Both the position numbers and the translations under genes were made by a program. This document shows positions 54,531-63,756 of a stretch of DNA of 64,000 nt, piece after piece (position 1 is the first letter of the stretch; the number at the start of each line of letters is the position of its first letter). The DNA comes from Ruminiclostridium sufflavum DSM 19573 (GTDB lineage: Bacteria; Bacillota; Clostridia; Acetivibrionales; DSM-1351): positions 1 to 64,000 of the forward strand of contig NZ_QKMR01000003.1 in the NCBI RefSeq assembly GCF_003208175.1, written 5' to 3'. Below the pieces are notes generated by a model. It saw only the letters and a program-made list of their open reading frames with translations. It did no database searches and was not told where the DNA came from.

Positions 54531-55138
54531 TAGGCAATCCCTGCTTTTATAAAGTGCTTCTTGAGCAGTACTCTGCCTAAGAGCCCGCCAAGAATACCGA
54601 ATGCGAAGCAGCTGACCAGCAGTACAGGACTCATCCATGAGGGCAGCAGAGCCGTCAAAGCCGCCTCATAGCCTGCACCAAATTCCGTACGGGTGGAAAA
54701 ATAACCATCCGGATTAATAAACAAGGGAATAAAATTGCCCCACATCCAAATGTTAAAGAAACCGCATACCAAAACAGAACTGCTTGCCTTGCTGTATTTT
54801 GCCCTCTTCCAGATAAGCTCTGCTACAAGACCTGAAACAAGAGCTACCGGAAGCGAGTAGAGCCCCATCCCGGTCAGTGCCATCATGATTCCCATAATGG
54901 CACTCATGATAAGAATCATTCCAAACTTTTTTACCTTGGTCAGAAACAGCATAAAAGGGATTCCTCCCGCAAGGGGGCCTATGACGCACAACAGGGGCAT
55001 CATAATAGGTATGTATCCCGTCATGGCAAGTGCCATGATGATGACAAAATAAATTGCCGAATAGATTCCTACGTTAATAAGGTCTTTTCCGGCCAAACGA
55101 TTTGAGTTTTTGCGAGTAGTAGTAGTATTTGTGAACAT
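54530..55138 (-). CDS. MptD-type (Trep_Strep) ECF S component
   Basis: 202 aa with six hydrophobic segments and short loops. GKDLINVGIYSAIYFVIIMA opens the MptD/Trep_Strep fold; GNFIPLFINPDGY is a further landmark. Substrate unknown. In other Firmicutes this S-component family sits with EcfA/EcfT and YbtPQ-like genes near siderophore or metal genes. AGGAGG precedes the ATG, and a 18-bp palindrome lies just upstream. Confidence 0.85.
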   Translation of the reverse strand: MFTNTTTTRKNSNRLAGKDLINVGIYSAIYFVIIMALAMTGYIPIMMPLLCVIGPLAGGIPFMLFLTKVKKFGMILIMSAIMGIMMALTGMGLYSLPVALVSGLVAELIWKRAKYSKASSSVLVCGFFNIWMWGNFIPLFINPDGYFSTRTEFGAGYEAALTALLPSWMSPVLLVSCFAFGILGGLLGRVLLKKHFIKAGIA

Positions 55139-55166
55139 AATAGTAGCCTCCTAAATATTAGAATTG

Positions 55167-55184
55167 AGTTAGTTAACACTAACT
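55167..55184. promoter_or_regulatory. TetR-type operator site 1
   Basis: AGTTAGT-TAAC-ACTAACT, perfect 7-bp arms, between the TetR gene and the S-component gene. Matches sites 2 (56697) and 3 (60571). Confidence 0.7.
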
Positions 55185-55197
55185 ATAGTGTAAAAAA

Positions 55198-55812
55198 TTA
55201 AGGCGAAAGCCCTAATATTTCTTGCCATCCGGCCATGCCAAACCGTTTTGCGCTGTCCATAACGGCAACAGCCTGTTCATAAGGCAGATCGTGCGAGACA
55301 ATCTCTACCAAGTATTGAAACCCGGAAGAGGCATTGATATGCAGGAACATATCCTTGATCTGATGTCCGTTTTTGCCGAGAGCATCGCAATAAATACGAT
55401 AAGCTTGCTCCTCAACGGCAATCAGCTCTTCCAAGTATGAAGCCCAGCGTGTGCCCTCAGAGCGGCAAAAAATCAGACGGAATGCCAGCATATTTTCATA
55501 AATATAATTCAGCATCCAATCCGTTCCCGCATATGCCGTTTCCCGCATATGGCCACTCGTCAGCCCCGGCAAAACCTTCTTCACATCAAGATGCATGCTG
55601 CGAAACCGGTACAGCATTTCCTCAGCCGGAACCTGAACCAGTGCGTCAAATAAAACCGATTTATTTGCAAAATGGTTATACATAGCCCCGGTTGTAACTT
55701 CCGCCAATTCCGCGATATGCCGCATATTTGCTTTTTGATAGCCATGCTCCATAAATTCCTTCCGGGCACATTCCAGAATGCGTTTACGGGTCAATTGTGA
55801 ATTTAGACTCAT
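55198..55812 (-). CDS. TetR-family regulator of the ECF/ABC operon
   Basis: 204 aa. HTH at about 25-50 (MRHIAELAEVTTGAMYNHFA) and a helical ligand domain. I choose ATG 55812 (MSLNSQLTRKRI); upstream codons lack a ribosome site. First gene of the minus-strand transport operon, likely repressing it through the palindrome that follows its stop codon by 14 bp. Confidence 0.9.
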   Translation of the reverse strand: MSLNSQLTRKRILECARKEFMEHGYQKANMRHIAELAEVTTGAMYNHFANKSVLFDALVQVPAEEMLYRFRSMHLDVKKVLPGLTSGHMRETAYAGTDWMLNYIYENMLAFRLIFCRSEGTRWASYLEELIAVEEQAYRIYCDALGKNGHQIKDMFLHINASSGFQYLVEIVSHDLPYEQAVAVMDSAKRFGMAGWQEILGLSP

Positions 55813-56011
55813 AGTTTTCCAGCTGCCCCTTATCAGAAAATCTAATAACAATGTTATCACTTTTCAGCAAAAAGTCAAGAGATAATAATTTTCTGTTTTT
55901 CTTCTTCCTACTCCGGCACAAGACGAACCTCCCTAAACAAAAGAGCTCCTTTTTAAACTATATGAGAATATATTTTAATATCAGATTGACAAACCAGAAA
56001 AAGAGTTTTAT

Positions 56012-56050
56012 AATAAAAACGACCAAATTTAATTAATGGTCATTTTTATT
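56012..56050. promoter_or_regulatory. Inverted repeat before the second TetR gene
   Basis: AATAAAAACGACCA and TGGTCATTTTTATT (one mismatch) around an 11-bp AT spacer, 34 bp before the GTG start. Possibly a different operator controlling the regulator itself. Confidence 0.55.
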
Positions 56051-56083
56051 ATAAAAATGTTCTCAAACAGAGGTGATTAAACG

Positions 56084-56674
56084 GTGCCAAAGATTTTTAC
56101 TCTTCTGGAAAGAAGCGAAGTCCGTATTAAAATGCTGGATGCAGGCTTTTCACTTATTAAAGAGCATGGCATGATCCATGCTTCCGTTGAAAAAATCACC
56201 AAGGCTGCCGGGTTGGGAAAAAGTACCTTTTATAACTTTTTCCCGTCCAAGGAAATGTTTGTTTATGAAATTATTCAGTACCAAAGGGATAAGGCCAAGC
56301 AGTCTTTTATGGATGCATTGGGTTCAAGAAAAAAGATAACAGCGGCAGAAGCTAAACTATTTCTGAAAAAGATTATTTTCAGTGAGGACAGTATCTACCG
56401 CTATCTAACCTCGGAAGACCAAGCCAGACTTAAGGCCGTCCTCCCAGCTGAATACGGAATAAATCCGGAATCGGAGAACATGGTCATGGCAGGTTTGTTC
56501 AGCCATATCGAAGGAGTCAGGAAGGATATCAACTTTAAACTGGCAGCCAACCTCATTAAGATTATGGCAATTTCAATGTTTCATCAGGAGGACCTCCATG
56601 CCGATGCACTGCCGGATACACTTGATCGTATCTATGACCTTTTGTTTTCCTGTATTTTTGAAGAGGGCGCATAA
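56084..56674 (+). CDS. TetR-family regulator of the second ABC pair
   Basis: 196 aa. HTH at about 27-52 (ASVEKITKAAGLGKSTFYNF). GTG start with AGAGGTGATT before it. The ligand domain is unlike that of the other TetR protein here, so the two are not recent copies. Divergent from it and first gene of the plus-strand transport operon. Confidence 0.9.
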   Translation: MPKIFTLLERSEVRIKMLDAGFSLIKEHGMIHASVEKITKAAGLGKSTFYNFFPSKEMFVYEIIQYQRDKAKQSFMDALGSRKKITAAEAKLFLKKIIFSEDSIYRYLTSEDQARLKAVLPAEYGINPESENMVMAGLFSHIEGVRKDINFKLAANLIKIMAISMFHQEDLHADALPDTLDRIYDLLFSCIFEEGA

Positions 56675-56696
56675 TAGGCGCTTTTTTCAGAACAAT

Positions 56697-56716
56697 CAGT
56701 TAGTTATAACTAACTG
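56697..56716. promoter_or_regulatory. TetR-type operator site 2
   Basis: CAGTTAGTTATAACTAACTG, a perfect 20-bp palindrome between the second TetR gene and the ABC pair, with the same half-site as site 1. Confidence 0.75.
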
Positions 56717-56744
56717 CCTAAATAAATTTGAGAGGAGAATACAC

Positions 56745-58556
56745 ATGGCTGAAGCTTCAAAAAAATCCAAAGAAAAAACGGGGGTTTCCCGGCTCTTCGA
56801 GCTGGCCGGTTCCAAAAAGAACAAGCTTATCCTCGCCTGCCTTTTGTCTGTCGTTTCATCGGCAGCCCGTCTGGTTCCCTTTTTCACGATTTACGGGGTA
56901 ATCCGTGAAATTCTGGCACATTATACCCTTGCAGGGGCAATTGATATGAAAAAAATTTACACGCTGGTGGCATATACCTTTTGCGCCGCACTGGTATACG
57001 GCATATGCGCCTTTCTTTCCTCGTCGCTGGCCCACGGCTCTGCCTACGACATTATTTTTGAGCTGCGCATCAAGCTGATGGAAAAGCTTGCACGTATTCC
57101 ATCCGGTTATTTTACCGGTACAACACAAGGAGCCATCAAAAAAGTAATTTCTGATGATGTGGAACAAATTGAGGTTTTCATCGCCCACCACGTCACAGAT
57201 ATTTCTGCTGCGGTATCAATGCCCCTCTTTACGCTTATATATCTATTTATTATGGACTGGCGGCTGGCACTGGTGACACTTCTTCCTATCTTCATATCCA
57301 TATTCCTGCTTGCCGGTAGTATGAAGAATCCAAAAGGCGCGCAAACTCAGGTGGATATGCACAACGCCAAGGAGAAAATGGAGGGTACCATTGTAGAGTA
57401 CATACACGGAATGCCCGTCATTAAGATATTCAACCGGACTCTCAGCGCTTTTCAACGGTATGAACAGGACGTTTCCGGTTATGTTAGCTCTGTAGAGCGA
57501 GCAGCGTATCATTTTGCACCCGGTATCGGCGTATATTATGCATTTTTTGGTGCCCAGCTACTGTTCCTGCTTCCGGCAAGCCTGCTCCTTGTTCCTTTCG
57601 CATCCTCTTATCTGGACTACCTGCCTCTGGTGCTTCTGTTCTTTCTCGTAGGAGGAGGGCTGAAAGAACCAATGGAGAATATGATGCAGATGGTCATACA
57701 CTCCAAGCGCATAACGGAGGGAGTATCCCGTATTGATCGGATACTAAAGCAAACAGAAATACCGGAGGAGGGAACCGGAAATCCTGAGTCCTATGATATA
57801 GCCTTTGAGGATGTCTCCTTTTCCTATTCCGAAAACGGGCCTCAGGCTGTTAAAAATGTATCCTTTTCCTTGCCGAAGGGGACTGTAACCGGAATCGTAG
57901 GCCCGTCCGGCGGCGGAAAGTCTACTCTGGCTCAGCTCCTTCTAAGGTTTTATGAACCCCAGCAGGGGTGTATCAAAATAGGCGGTGTAAATATCGGGGA
58001 AATTCCGCCATCCCGGCTGACGGGACTTGTGTCCTATGTGTTTCAGGATTCCTTCCTATTCCATGATACAGTGGAAAACAATATCCGAATGGGTAACAGG
58101 GAAGCCGCATTTGAAGCATTGGAACAGGCGGCTAAAAGTGCAGGCATCCATGAGGTTATCATGTCACTGCCGAAAGGCTATCAGACTGTTATTGGCGAAA
58201 AGGATGCCTACCTCTCAGGCGGAGAAAAACAGCGAATCGCCATTGCACGGGTTTTTCTGAAGGACACTCCCATCGTTATTCTTGATGAGGCTACCGCCTA
58301 TGCAGATGCAGAAAATGAGGCAAAAATCCAGCAGGCCTTTGCCCGGCTTGCTCAGAACAAAACAGTATTGATTATCGCCCACCGGCTGAAAACAGTAGAA
58401 AACGCTAATCAAATTCTTGTTCTGGAGGAAGGAGAATTACTGGCAGCGGGGACGCATGAAGAACTTCTCCACAATTGCCCGCAATATGGCAATATGATTG
58501 CAGCCAATGAGCGGAGAGACCGCTGGACAATTCGGAAAGGAGTGAAAACAGCATGA
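56745..58556 (+). CDS. ABC transporter half (YbtP/IrtA-like), plus-strand pair
   Basis: 603 aa: six membrane helices (about 30-320), ATPase with GPSGGGKSTLAQLL, LSGGEKQRIAIAR and IVILDEATAYADAENE. Start 56745 chosen for GAGAGGAG upstream. Overlaps its partner gene by 4 bp (ATGA). Related to the minus-strand pair, so the locus has two sets of such transporters. Confidence 0.9.
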   Translation: MAEASKKSKEKTGVSRLFELAGSKKNKLILACLLSVVSSAARLVPFFTIYGVIREILAHYTLAGAIDMKKIYTLVAYTFCAALVYGICAFLSSSLAHGSAYDIIFELRIKLMEKLARIPSGYFTGTTQGAIKKVISDDVEQIEVFIAHHVTDISAAVSMPLFTLIYLFIMDWRLALVTLLPIFISIFLLAGSMKNPKGAQTQVDMHNAKEKMEGTIVEYIHGMPVIKIFNRTLSAFQRYEQDVSGYVSSVERAAYHFAPGIGVYYAFFGAQLLFLLPASLLLVPFASSYLDYLPLVLLFFLVGGGLKEPMENMMQMVIHSKRITEGVSRIDRILKQTEIPEEGTGNPESYDIAFEDVSFSYSENGPQAVKNVSFSLPKGTVTGIVGPSGGGKSTLAQLLLRFYEPQQGCIKIGGVNIGEIPPSRLTGLVSYVFQDSFLFHDTVENNIRMGNREAAFEALEQAAKSAGIHEVIMSLPKGYQTVIGEKDAYLSGGEKQRIAIARVFLKDTPIVILDEATAYADAENEAKIQQAFARLAQNKTVLIIAHRLKTVENANQILVLEEGELLAAGTHEELLHNCPQYGNMIAANERRDRWTIRKGVKTA

Positions 58557-60316
58557 ACAGATTTAAAAAATGGTTCCATACAATAACCTTTGGAGAAACA
58601 AAAAAATATGCAGCACTGACGCTATGGAATTTTCTCGACAGCTTTGTGGTGACAATTCCTTATGCAGTTATGCTGCTGTCTATTTATCTGTTTCTGATTC
58701 CGCTGGCACAACCGGGAGAAGCTCTGCCCGAGAACCGGCTGTGGATTCTTTGCGGTATACTGCTGGCACAGATTATAGTATATTATTTCATTCGCAGAAG
58801 AACCTATATCGCTATCTGTGTAGGCTTTGCGGGTACTGCAAAAATCGCGCGCATTTCCATGGGCGAACATCTTAGGCGGCTGTCCATGGGCTTTTTCGGG
58901 CGGCGTGATGCAGGAGACCTTTCCACAGTACTGCTGCGCGACTACACTGAGGTGGAAAATCTTGGGTCAGGGCTTATTCCTCAGATTTCGGTTATACTGA
59001 TACGCCTGACTCTGTCCGTAGTCGTCCTGTCTGTCTTTAATTGGCGGATGATGCTTGCGGTTCTGCTGGTCATCCCTCTGTCACTGCCCTTTGCTTTTGC
59101 CAGCTATAAGAAAATGGGGCGTATCAGCGGAGAACTGCTTGCCGCCCAACAGGATGCCGCATCGGGAATTCTTGAATATGTTGGAGGCATCCAGACATTG
59201 AAAGCATTCAACATGGCAGGAAAGCAGTTTGAAACTCTGAAAAGCTCTTTCTCAAAGCAGCATCGGCATTCCGTTGGCATGGAGCTTGCCGCGGCTCCGG
59301 TGGGCATGATTGGAAGGTTTGTGCTCAATTGCGGTATCGGAGTGGTCATGCTGGCAGGTGCATGGCTCTTGACAAGGGGAGAACTGCCGCCCTTTTATTA
59401 TATCGCTTTCCTGCTTCTTTCCCTGAATATTTATGAACCGATAATGATTCTTTTTGGCTTCATTGCTGACTTTGCCAGAACCAACCGGTCTGCTCTGCGT
59501 ATTGATGAGCTGAAAAGTGAGCAGACCTTGTCGGAAGCTGCCGAAAATGCCGTACCCGCAAATATGAATATAGAATTCAAAAACGTCTCTTTTTCATACG
59601 GTAATCAGGAGGTTCTTCATAATCTCACACTACGTTTCCCTGAGAAGAGTATCACCGCACTGGTCGGTCCCTCCGGCTCCGGCAAGTCTACAATTACACG
59701 TCTGGCAGCACGCTTTTGGGATGCAACAGGCGGTGAAATCACACTGGGCGGCATACCCGTCAGGCAGATGAAAGCCGATGGACTGCTATCCTACATTAGC
59801 ATGGTATTTCAGGATGTTTACCTGTTTCACGATACAATTGAGGCAAATATCCGCATGGGGAAGCCGGATGCTACAATGGATGAAATTATGGAAGCCGCAA
59901 AAACAGCAGCCTGCCACGATTTCATCATGGCGCTGCCTGACAGATATCAGACTATTGTCGGCGAAGGCGGCTCTACTCTCTCAGGCGGGGAGAAACAGAG
60001 AATATCTATTGCACGGGCGTTGCTGAAGGATGCACCGGTCGTATTATTGGATGAAGCAACTGCTTCTCTTGACCCTGAAAACGAGGTACTAATCCAACAG
60101 GCCATCAGTGCGCTTGTAGAAGAGAAAACAGTGATTGTCATCGCACATAGGTTGCAATCCGTGTGCAATGCAGATCAGATTATCGTACTTGAAAATGGGG
60201 AGGCCAAGGAGCTCGGCTCCCATGAGCAGCTGCTTAGTCAGGATGGCTTATACGCCCGTCTTTGGGAGGAGCAGAGTCGCGCTGGAAGCTGGAAAATTGT
60301 CCGGAATGCCTCTTGA
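58553..60316 (+). CDS. ABC transporter half (YbtQ/IrtB-like), plus-strand pair
   Basis: 587 aa: six membrane helices (about 18-310), ATPase with GPSGSGKSTITRL, LSGGEKQRISIAR and VVLLDEATASLDPENE. Translationally coupled to the preceding half-transporter. Both ATPase sites appear intact. Confidence 0.9.
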   Translation: MNRFKKWFHTITFGETKKYAALTLWNFLDSFVVTIPYAVMLLSIYLFLIPLAQPGEALPENRLWILCGILLAQIIVYYFIRRRTYIAICVGFAGTAKIARISMGEHLRRLSMGFFGRRDAGDLSTVLLRDYTEVENLGSGLIPQISVILIRLTLSVVVLSVFNWRMMLAVLLVIPLSLPFAFASYKKMGRISGELLAAQQDAASGILEYVGGIQTLKAFNMAGKQFETLKSSFSKQHRHSVGMELAAAPVGMIGRFVLNCGIGVVMLAGAWLLTRGELPPFYYIAFLLLSLNIYEPIMILFGFIADFARTNRSALRIDELKSEQTLSEAAENAVPANMNIEFKNVSFSYGNQEVLHNLTLRFPEKSITALVGPSGSGKSTITRLAARFWDATGGEITLGGIPVRQMKADGLLSYISMVFQDVYLFHDTIEANIRMGKPDATMDEIMEAAKTAACHDFIMALPDRYQTIVGEGGSTLSGGEKQRISIARALLKDAPVVLLDEATASLDPENEVLIQQAISALVEEKTVIVIAHRLQSVCNADQIIVLENGEAKELGSHEQLLSQDGLYARLWEEQSRAGSWKIVRNAS

Positions 60317-60826
60317 GCCTTGGTACCGGCTATAAGGATTGGCCCCAAATAGAAAAAGCGCTTCAGGTTGATAATCACACAATTATTATTATCTCTTCAA
60401 GTTGACAGCCGGCAAAAAGAGTGATAATTTAATAATTGAAATACCAACTATGATTATATAGCAATTAAATATCAACAGCTTTGCAAAACTGGTAGAATTT
60501 ACAGCAATGGAACATACCGGGAGCTAATGGAAAAAGCAGCCTTTGTCAGGAGGTTTTTTTATTCAGAGCAAGTTAGTCTATTCTAACCGTTTGGAGATAC
60601 TTCCATTGCACTATGAGATTACTTGGCGCTGCAGTTCCTATCTGTCAGAGGATGTCCGGCTATGATAATAACCGGATTCCGGGTGCTTCATCATGGGATT
60701 CCCAGACGTCGGCTTATGTTGAGCATCAAGGTTTCCCCACACTGAAATGTTATCCTGTGGGCAGCAGCATCCGGCCGCTGTTCTGCCTGTTTGTACGCAA
60801 GCTAAGAAAAGGAGGCCTTGACTATT
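60317..60826. other. Intergenic region before the methyltransferase gene
   Basis: 510 bp. Contains a weak terminator-like stem near 60535-60560 ending in seven T, operator-like site 3, and a possible short frame at 60613-60837 that lacks a ribosome site and family match. The methyltransferase promoter probably lies near site 3. Confidence 0.4.
60571..60588. promoter_or_regulatory. TetR-type operator-like site 3 (diverged)
   Basis: AGTTAGT-CTAT-TCTAACC: the left half equals sites 1 and 2; the right half differs at the first and last base. Located 239 bp before the methyltransferase start. Confidence 0.45.
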
Positions 60827-61513
60827 ATGGCTCATGAAGAAATACAACAGGCTTATCAGATGCTTGGGAAAGAGGCCAATGCTTACGACGGAATGATTAC
60901 ATGCTCCACGCTGTTGGGCCGGGCTATCTGCAAAATAGTCTGGAACATGAACAAAGCAGACAATGACCGCTATCTGCAACTGGCACTCTCTGGTATCCCG
61001 GAAGCATTTGCCGGAAACCTGCTGGAGATTCCGGTAGGCACCGGCGTGCTTACCATGCCGGTTTATAGAAAGCTGAAAAGGGCTGAAATAACCTGCCTGG
61101 ATTATTCCACAGAGATGATGGGCACCGCACAGCGTCGGGCAGAGAAGTTTGGGCTGAATAATGTCCGGTTTTTACAGGGAGATGTCGGCGCACTGCCTTT
61201 TGCCAATAGTCATTTCGACACAGTGCTCTCCCTGAATGGATTCCACGCGTTTCCGGACAAAGATGCCGCCTACCATGAAACCTTTCGGGTTATAAAGCCG
61301 GGCGGTTTTTTCTGCGGCTGCTTTTACATCAAAAGGGAAACTCCCCGTACCGACTGGTTCATTCGGCATTTTTACGAGCCGAAGGGATTTTTTACGCCGC
61401 CTTTTGAGACAGCAGAAAGCTTACAAAAGCAGCTGGAGCTTTTGTATACCGATGTAACCTTAACCATAGTGAAATCCATGGCCTGCTTTTGCTGCCGAAA
61501 AGGTGAGAACTGA
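60827..61513 (+). CDS. SAM-dependent class I methyltransferase
   Basis: 228 aa. SAM motif I is LLEIPVGTGVLTMPVY, followed by CLDYSTEMM, FLQGDVGALPFANSHFDTVL and FRVIKPGGFFCGCFY, the UbiE/Methyltransf_11 pattern. The usual G-x-G-x-G of motif I is altered to IPVGTG. Start 60827 with GGAGG 11 nt upstream. Substrate unknown; linkage to the transport regulon suggests modification of the transported compound or a resistance role. Confidence 0.87.
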   Translation: MAHEEIQQAYQMLGKEANAYDGMITCSTLLGRAICKIVWNMNKADNDRYLQLALSGIPEAFAGNLLEIPVGTGVLTMPVYRKLKRAEITCLDYSTEMMGTAQRRAEKFGLNNVRFLQGDVGALPFANSHFDTVLSLNGFHAFPDKDAAYHETFRVIKPGGFFCGCFYIKRETPRTDWFIRHFYEPKGFFTPPFETAESLQKQLELLYTDVTLTIVKSMACFCCRKGEN

Positions 61514-61638
61514 TTCTTCTTGGCTTGTGGACTGAATTGGTTATGTCAGAAGAGGGTGCAATCTGCAGCAAAAAGAAGCTGCTACTCGTTCCTGTAGAAA
61601 ATACGCTATTTGACCTGCGCACCTTAAGGAGGTAATTT

Positions 61639-62433
61639 ATGAAAAACAAAAACATTCCATTTAAAATCGGACATGTGCTGATTCAAGTCGATCATCTTGA
61701 TACAGCCATCCTGCAATACCGTCAGATGGGATTTCAGGTAGTGCCCGGAGGACTTCCCGGCAAAGCACATAATGCTTTGATTTATTTAAGGAATGGCTCT
61801 TTTTTAGAGCTGTTTTCTACTAATCACGGCAAGATTATCAACACGATGCTTAAAGTCATGGTGAAAGCGCTAGGAATGTTCGACCGCTCCTATTCCTGCC
61901 GCCTTGCGCGTTTCCTGCCAGGCTGCGACGGTCTGCGCGATTATGCTCTGGATTCCATTCCGGCTACTAAATATCAGGATAATATAGAAAAGATCAGGAC
62001 AAACGGTCTGATTATCTCCAAGCCACGTCCAAAATCACGGGTAGATCACCGTGGAATTCGTCTTAAATGGACTCTCAGCTCACCCGAAAACATTTCCCTG
62101 CCTTTTCTTATGAGTCAATATCAGCCCTCCATGGAAATAAAAGAAAAAGATATCTCCCATCCTAACGGAGCGCTTGAAATCCATGAGCTCCAAATTACAA
62201 CCAGCCAATGGGAGAAAACATACCATGAATATTCTCTCCTTTTTGGTGTCAAACCGGAAATCACACTCGAAAAAACAGGGAGGAGCTGCTTTTTTCCAAT
62301 TCAAGGCACTTCAATTTATCTGATAGAAAATGAAAAGGATGGGATTGAGCGTGTTGTTTTGTCCTGCAGCAGCCAACTTGTAAATACAGATACACATGCC
62401 GCTCCTCCCTCCTTTATTTTACTAAAGCAATAA
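61639..62433 (+). CDS. VOC-superfamily (glyoxalase-like) protein
   Basis: 264 aa. Glyoxalase_3-like N-terminal half (IGHVLIQVDHLDTAILQYRQ and NALIYLRNGSFLELFS) and a second beta-alpha-beta unit after about residue 170. VOC proteins are metal-dependent lyases, dioxygenases or drug-binding proteins. Ideal AAGGAGG site. Follows the methyltransferase by 125 bp, probably in the same transcript. Confidence 0.82.
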   Translation: MKNKNIPFKIGHVLIQVDHLDTAILQYRQMGFQVVPGGLPGKAHNALIYLRNGSFLELFSTNHGKIINTMLKVMVKALGMFDRSYSCRLARFLPGCDGLRDYALDSIPATKYQDNIEKIRTNGLIISKPRPKSRVDHRGIRLKWTLSSPENISLPFLMSQYQPSMEIKEKDISHPNGALEIHELQITTSQWEKTYHEYSLLFGVKPEITLEKTGRSCFFPIQGTSIYLIENEKDGIERVVLSCSSQLVNTDTHAAPPSFILLKQ

Positions 62434-62464
62434 GCTACTTTTAACTACATTTAATTATCTTTTA

Positions 62465-62640
62465 TTACATGTTTGTTTCACTTAGCTGTTCACGGACATC
62501 TCCGCCGCCATACATAATACGGATAACATTTACTGTATTTTTGGATTCGTCCGGCAGATAAAACACTAAATAATTATCCGCAGGCAGATATCTCTCTCCT
62601 TGTCTGCTCTAAGGCTCATCCCTGCATAACTGATGGTAAG
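62465..62640 (-). pseudogene. Decayed RelE/ParE-type toxin fragment
   Basis: The minus strand reads SYAGMSLRADKER, then after a frameshift in a GAGAGAGA run, RYLPADNYLVFYLPDESKNT and NVIRIMYGGGDVREQL up to the stop. This is the C-terminal half of a ParE-like toxin. The first half and any antitoxin are missing. Confidence 0.65.
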
Positions 62641-62734
62641 TAGTAAGAAAATAGTATAGGAGTGGCTCACATTTTCATGCTAACCACCCCTAACCACTTT
62701 TTTAAACCTCTTAAATACGCTATTTAACTAGATT

Positions 62735-63736
62735 TTATGCTTTCGCAGCTTCCTCAACAGCAACCGCAATTGCAACGGTAGCACCAACCATCGGGTTGTT
62801 TCCCATTCCGATAAGACCCATCATCTCAACATGTGCAGGTACTGATGATGAACCTGCGAACTGCGCATCTCCGTGCATTCTGCCCATTGAATCTGTCAAG
62901 CCGTATGAAGCAGGTCCTGCGGCAACATTATCAGGATGCAGTGTTCTTCCTGTCCCTCCGCCTGAAGCAACTGAGAAGTATTTTTTTCCGTTCTCAGTTG
63001 CCCATTTCTTATATGTTCCTGCAACCAAGTGCTGGAATCTTGTAGGATTAGTTGAATTACCTGTGATAGAAACATCAACCCTTTCCTCCTTCATTATTGC
63101 AACACCTTCAAGAACATCATTAGCTCCGTAGCATTTAACCTTTGCCTTTTCTCCGTCTGAGTAAGCCTTTGATCTTACAATATTTAATGTATCAGTTGAA
63201 AAATCATAATCAGTCTCAACATATGTAAATCCATTAATTCTTGAAATAATAAAAGCTGCGTCCTTTCCAAGTCCGTTTAATATAACCTGAAGAGGTTCTT
63301 TTCTAACCTTGTTGGCTGTCTTTGCTATACCGATAGCGCCTTCGGCCGCAGCAAAGGATTCATGTCCTGCAAGGAAAGCGAAACATTTTGTTTCTTCTCT
63401 TAAAAGCATTGCAGCAAGGTTTCCGTGTCCTATACCAACCTTTCTTGAATCAGCAACTGATCCCGGAATACAGAAGGCCTGCAATCCAAGCCCTATGGCT
63501 TCTGCTGCTTCTGCCGCATTTTTCAAGCCCTTTTTAAATGCAATGCCGCATCCTAATGTATAAGCCCAAACTGCATTTTCAAAAGCGATTGGCTGCACTC
63601 CTCTAACGATACTGTCAACATCCACGCCATTTGATGTACATAGCTCCTTAACTTCCTCCAAGCTCTTAAAACCATATTCAGCCAAACATTTATTTATTGT
63701 ATCTATTCTTCTTTCATAACCTTCGAAATTAACCAC
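62735..63736 (-). CDS. GGGtGRT protein
   Basis: 333 aa. Contains the naming motif SVASGGGTGRTLHPDN and the conserved ends FAGSSSVPAHVEMMGLIGMG. The family is widespread in anaerobes, usually beside the Fe-S scaffold-like gene found here; its function is unproven, perhaps in Fe-S or energy metabolism. Start GTG 63736 (MVNFEGYERR) chosen for GAGAGGTG upstream; 20 bp after the neighbouring gene. Confidence 0.93.
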   Translation of the reverse strand: MVNFEGYERRIDTINKCLAEYGFKSLEEVKELCTSNGVDVDSIVRGVQPIAFENAVWAYTLGCGIAFKKGLKNAAEAAEAIGLGLQAFCIPGSVADSRKVGIGHGNLAAMLLREETKCFAFLAGHESFAAAEGAIGIAKTANKVRKEPLQVILNGLGKDAAFIISRINGFTYVETDYDFSTDTLNIVRSKAYSDGEKAKVKCYGANDVLEGVAIMKEERVDVSITGNSTNPTRFQHLVAGTYKKWATENGKKYFSVASGGGTGRTLHPDNVAAGPASYGLTDSMGRMHGDAQFAGSSSVPAHVEMMGLIGMGNNPMVGATVAIAVAVEEAAKA

Positions 63737-63756
63737 TAGTATCACCTCTCTCTTTT

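Noticed and set aside
53793-54638. Extended EcfT start at 54638
   Set aside because: The extra 36 residues overlap the S-component gene and lack a ribosome site; TAATG coupling points to 54530.
56084-56674. The two TetR regulators as recent duplicates
   Set aside because: Outside the HTH fold the sequences differ throughout, so the shared operator is not explained by a fresh duplication.
60613-60837. Possible 74-residue gene before the methyltransferase
   Set aside because: No ribosome-binding site, odd composition, no family resemblance, and it runs into the methyltransferase start.
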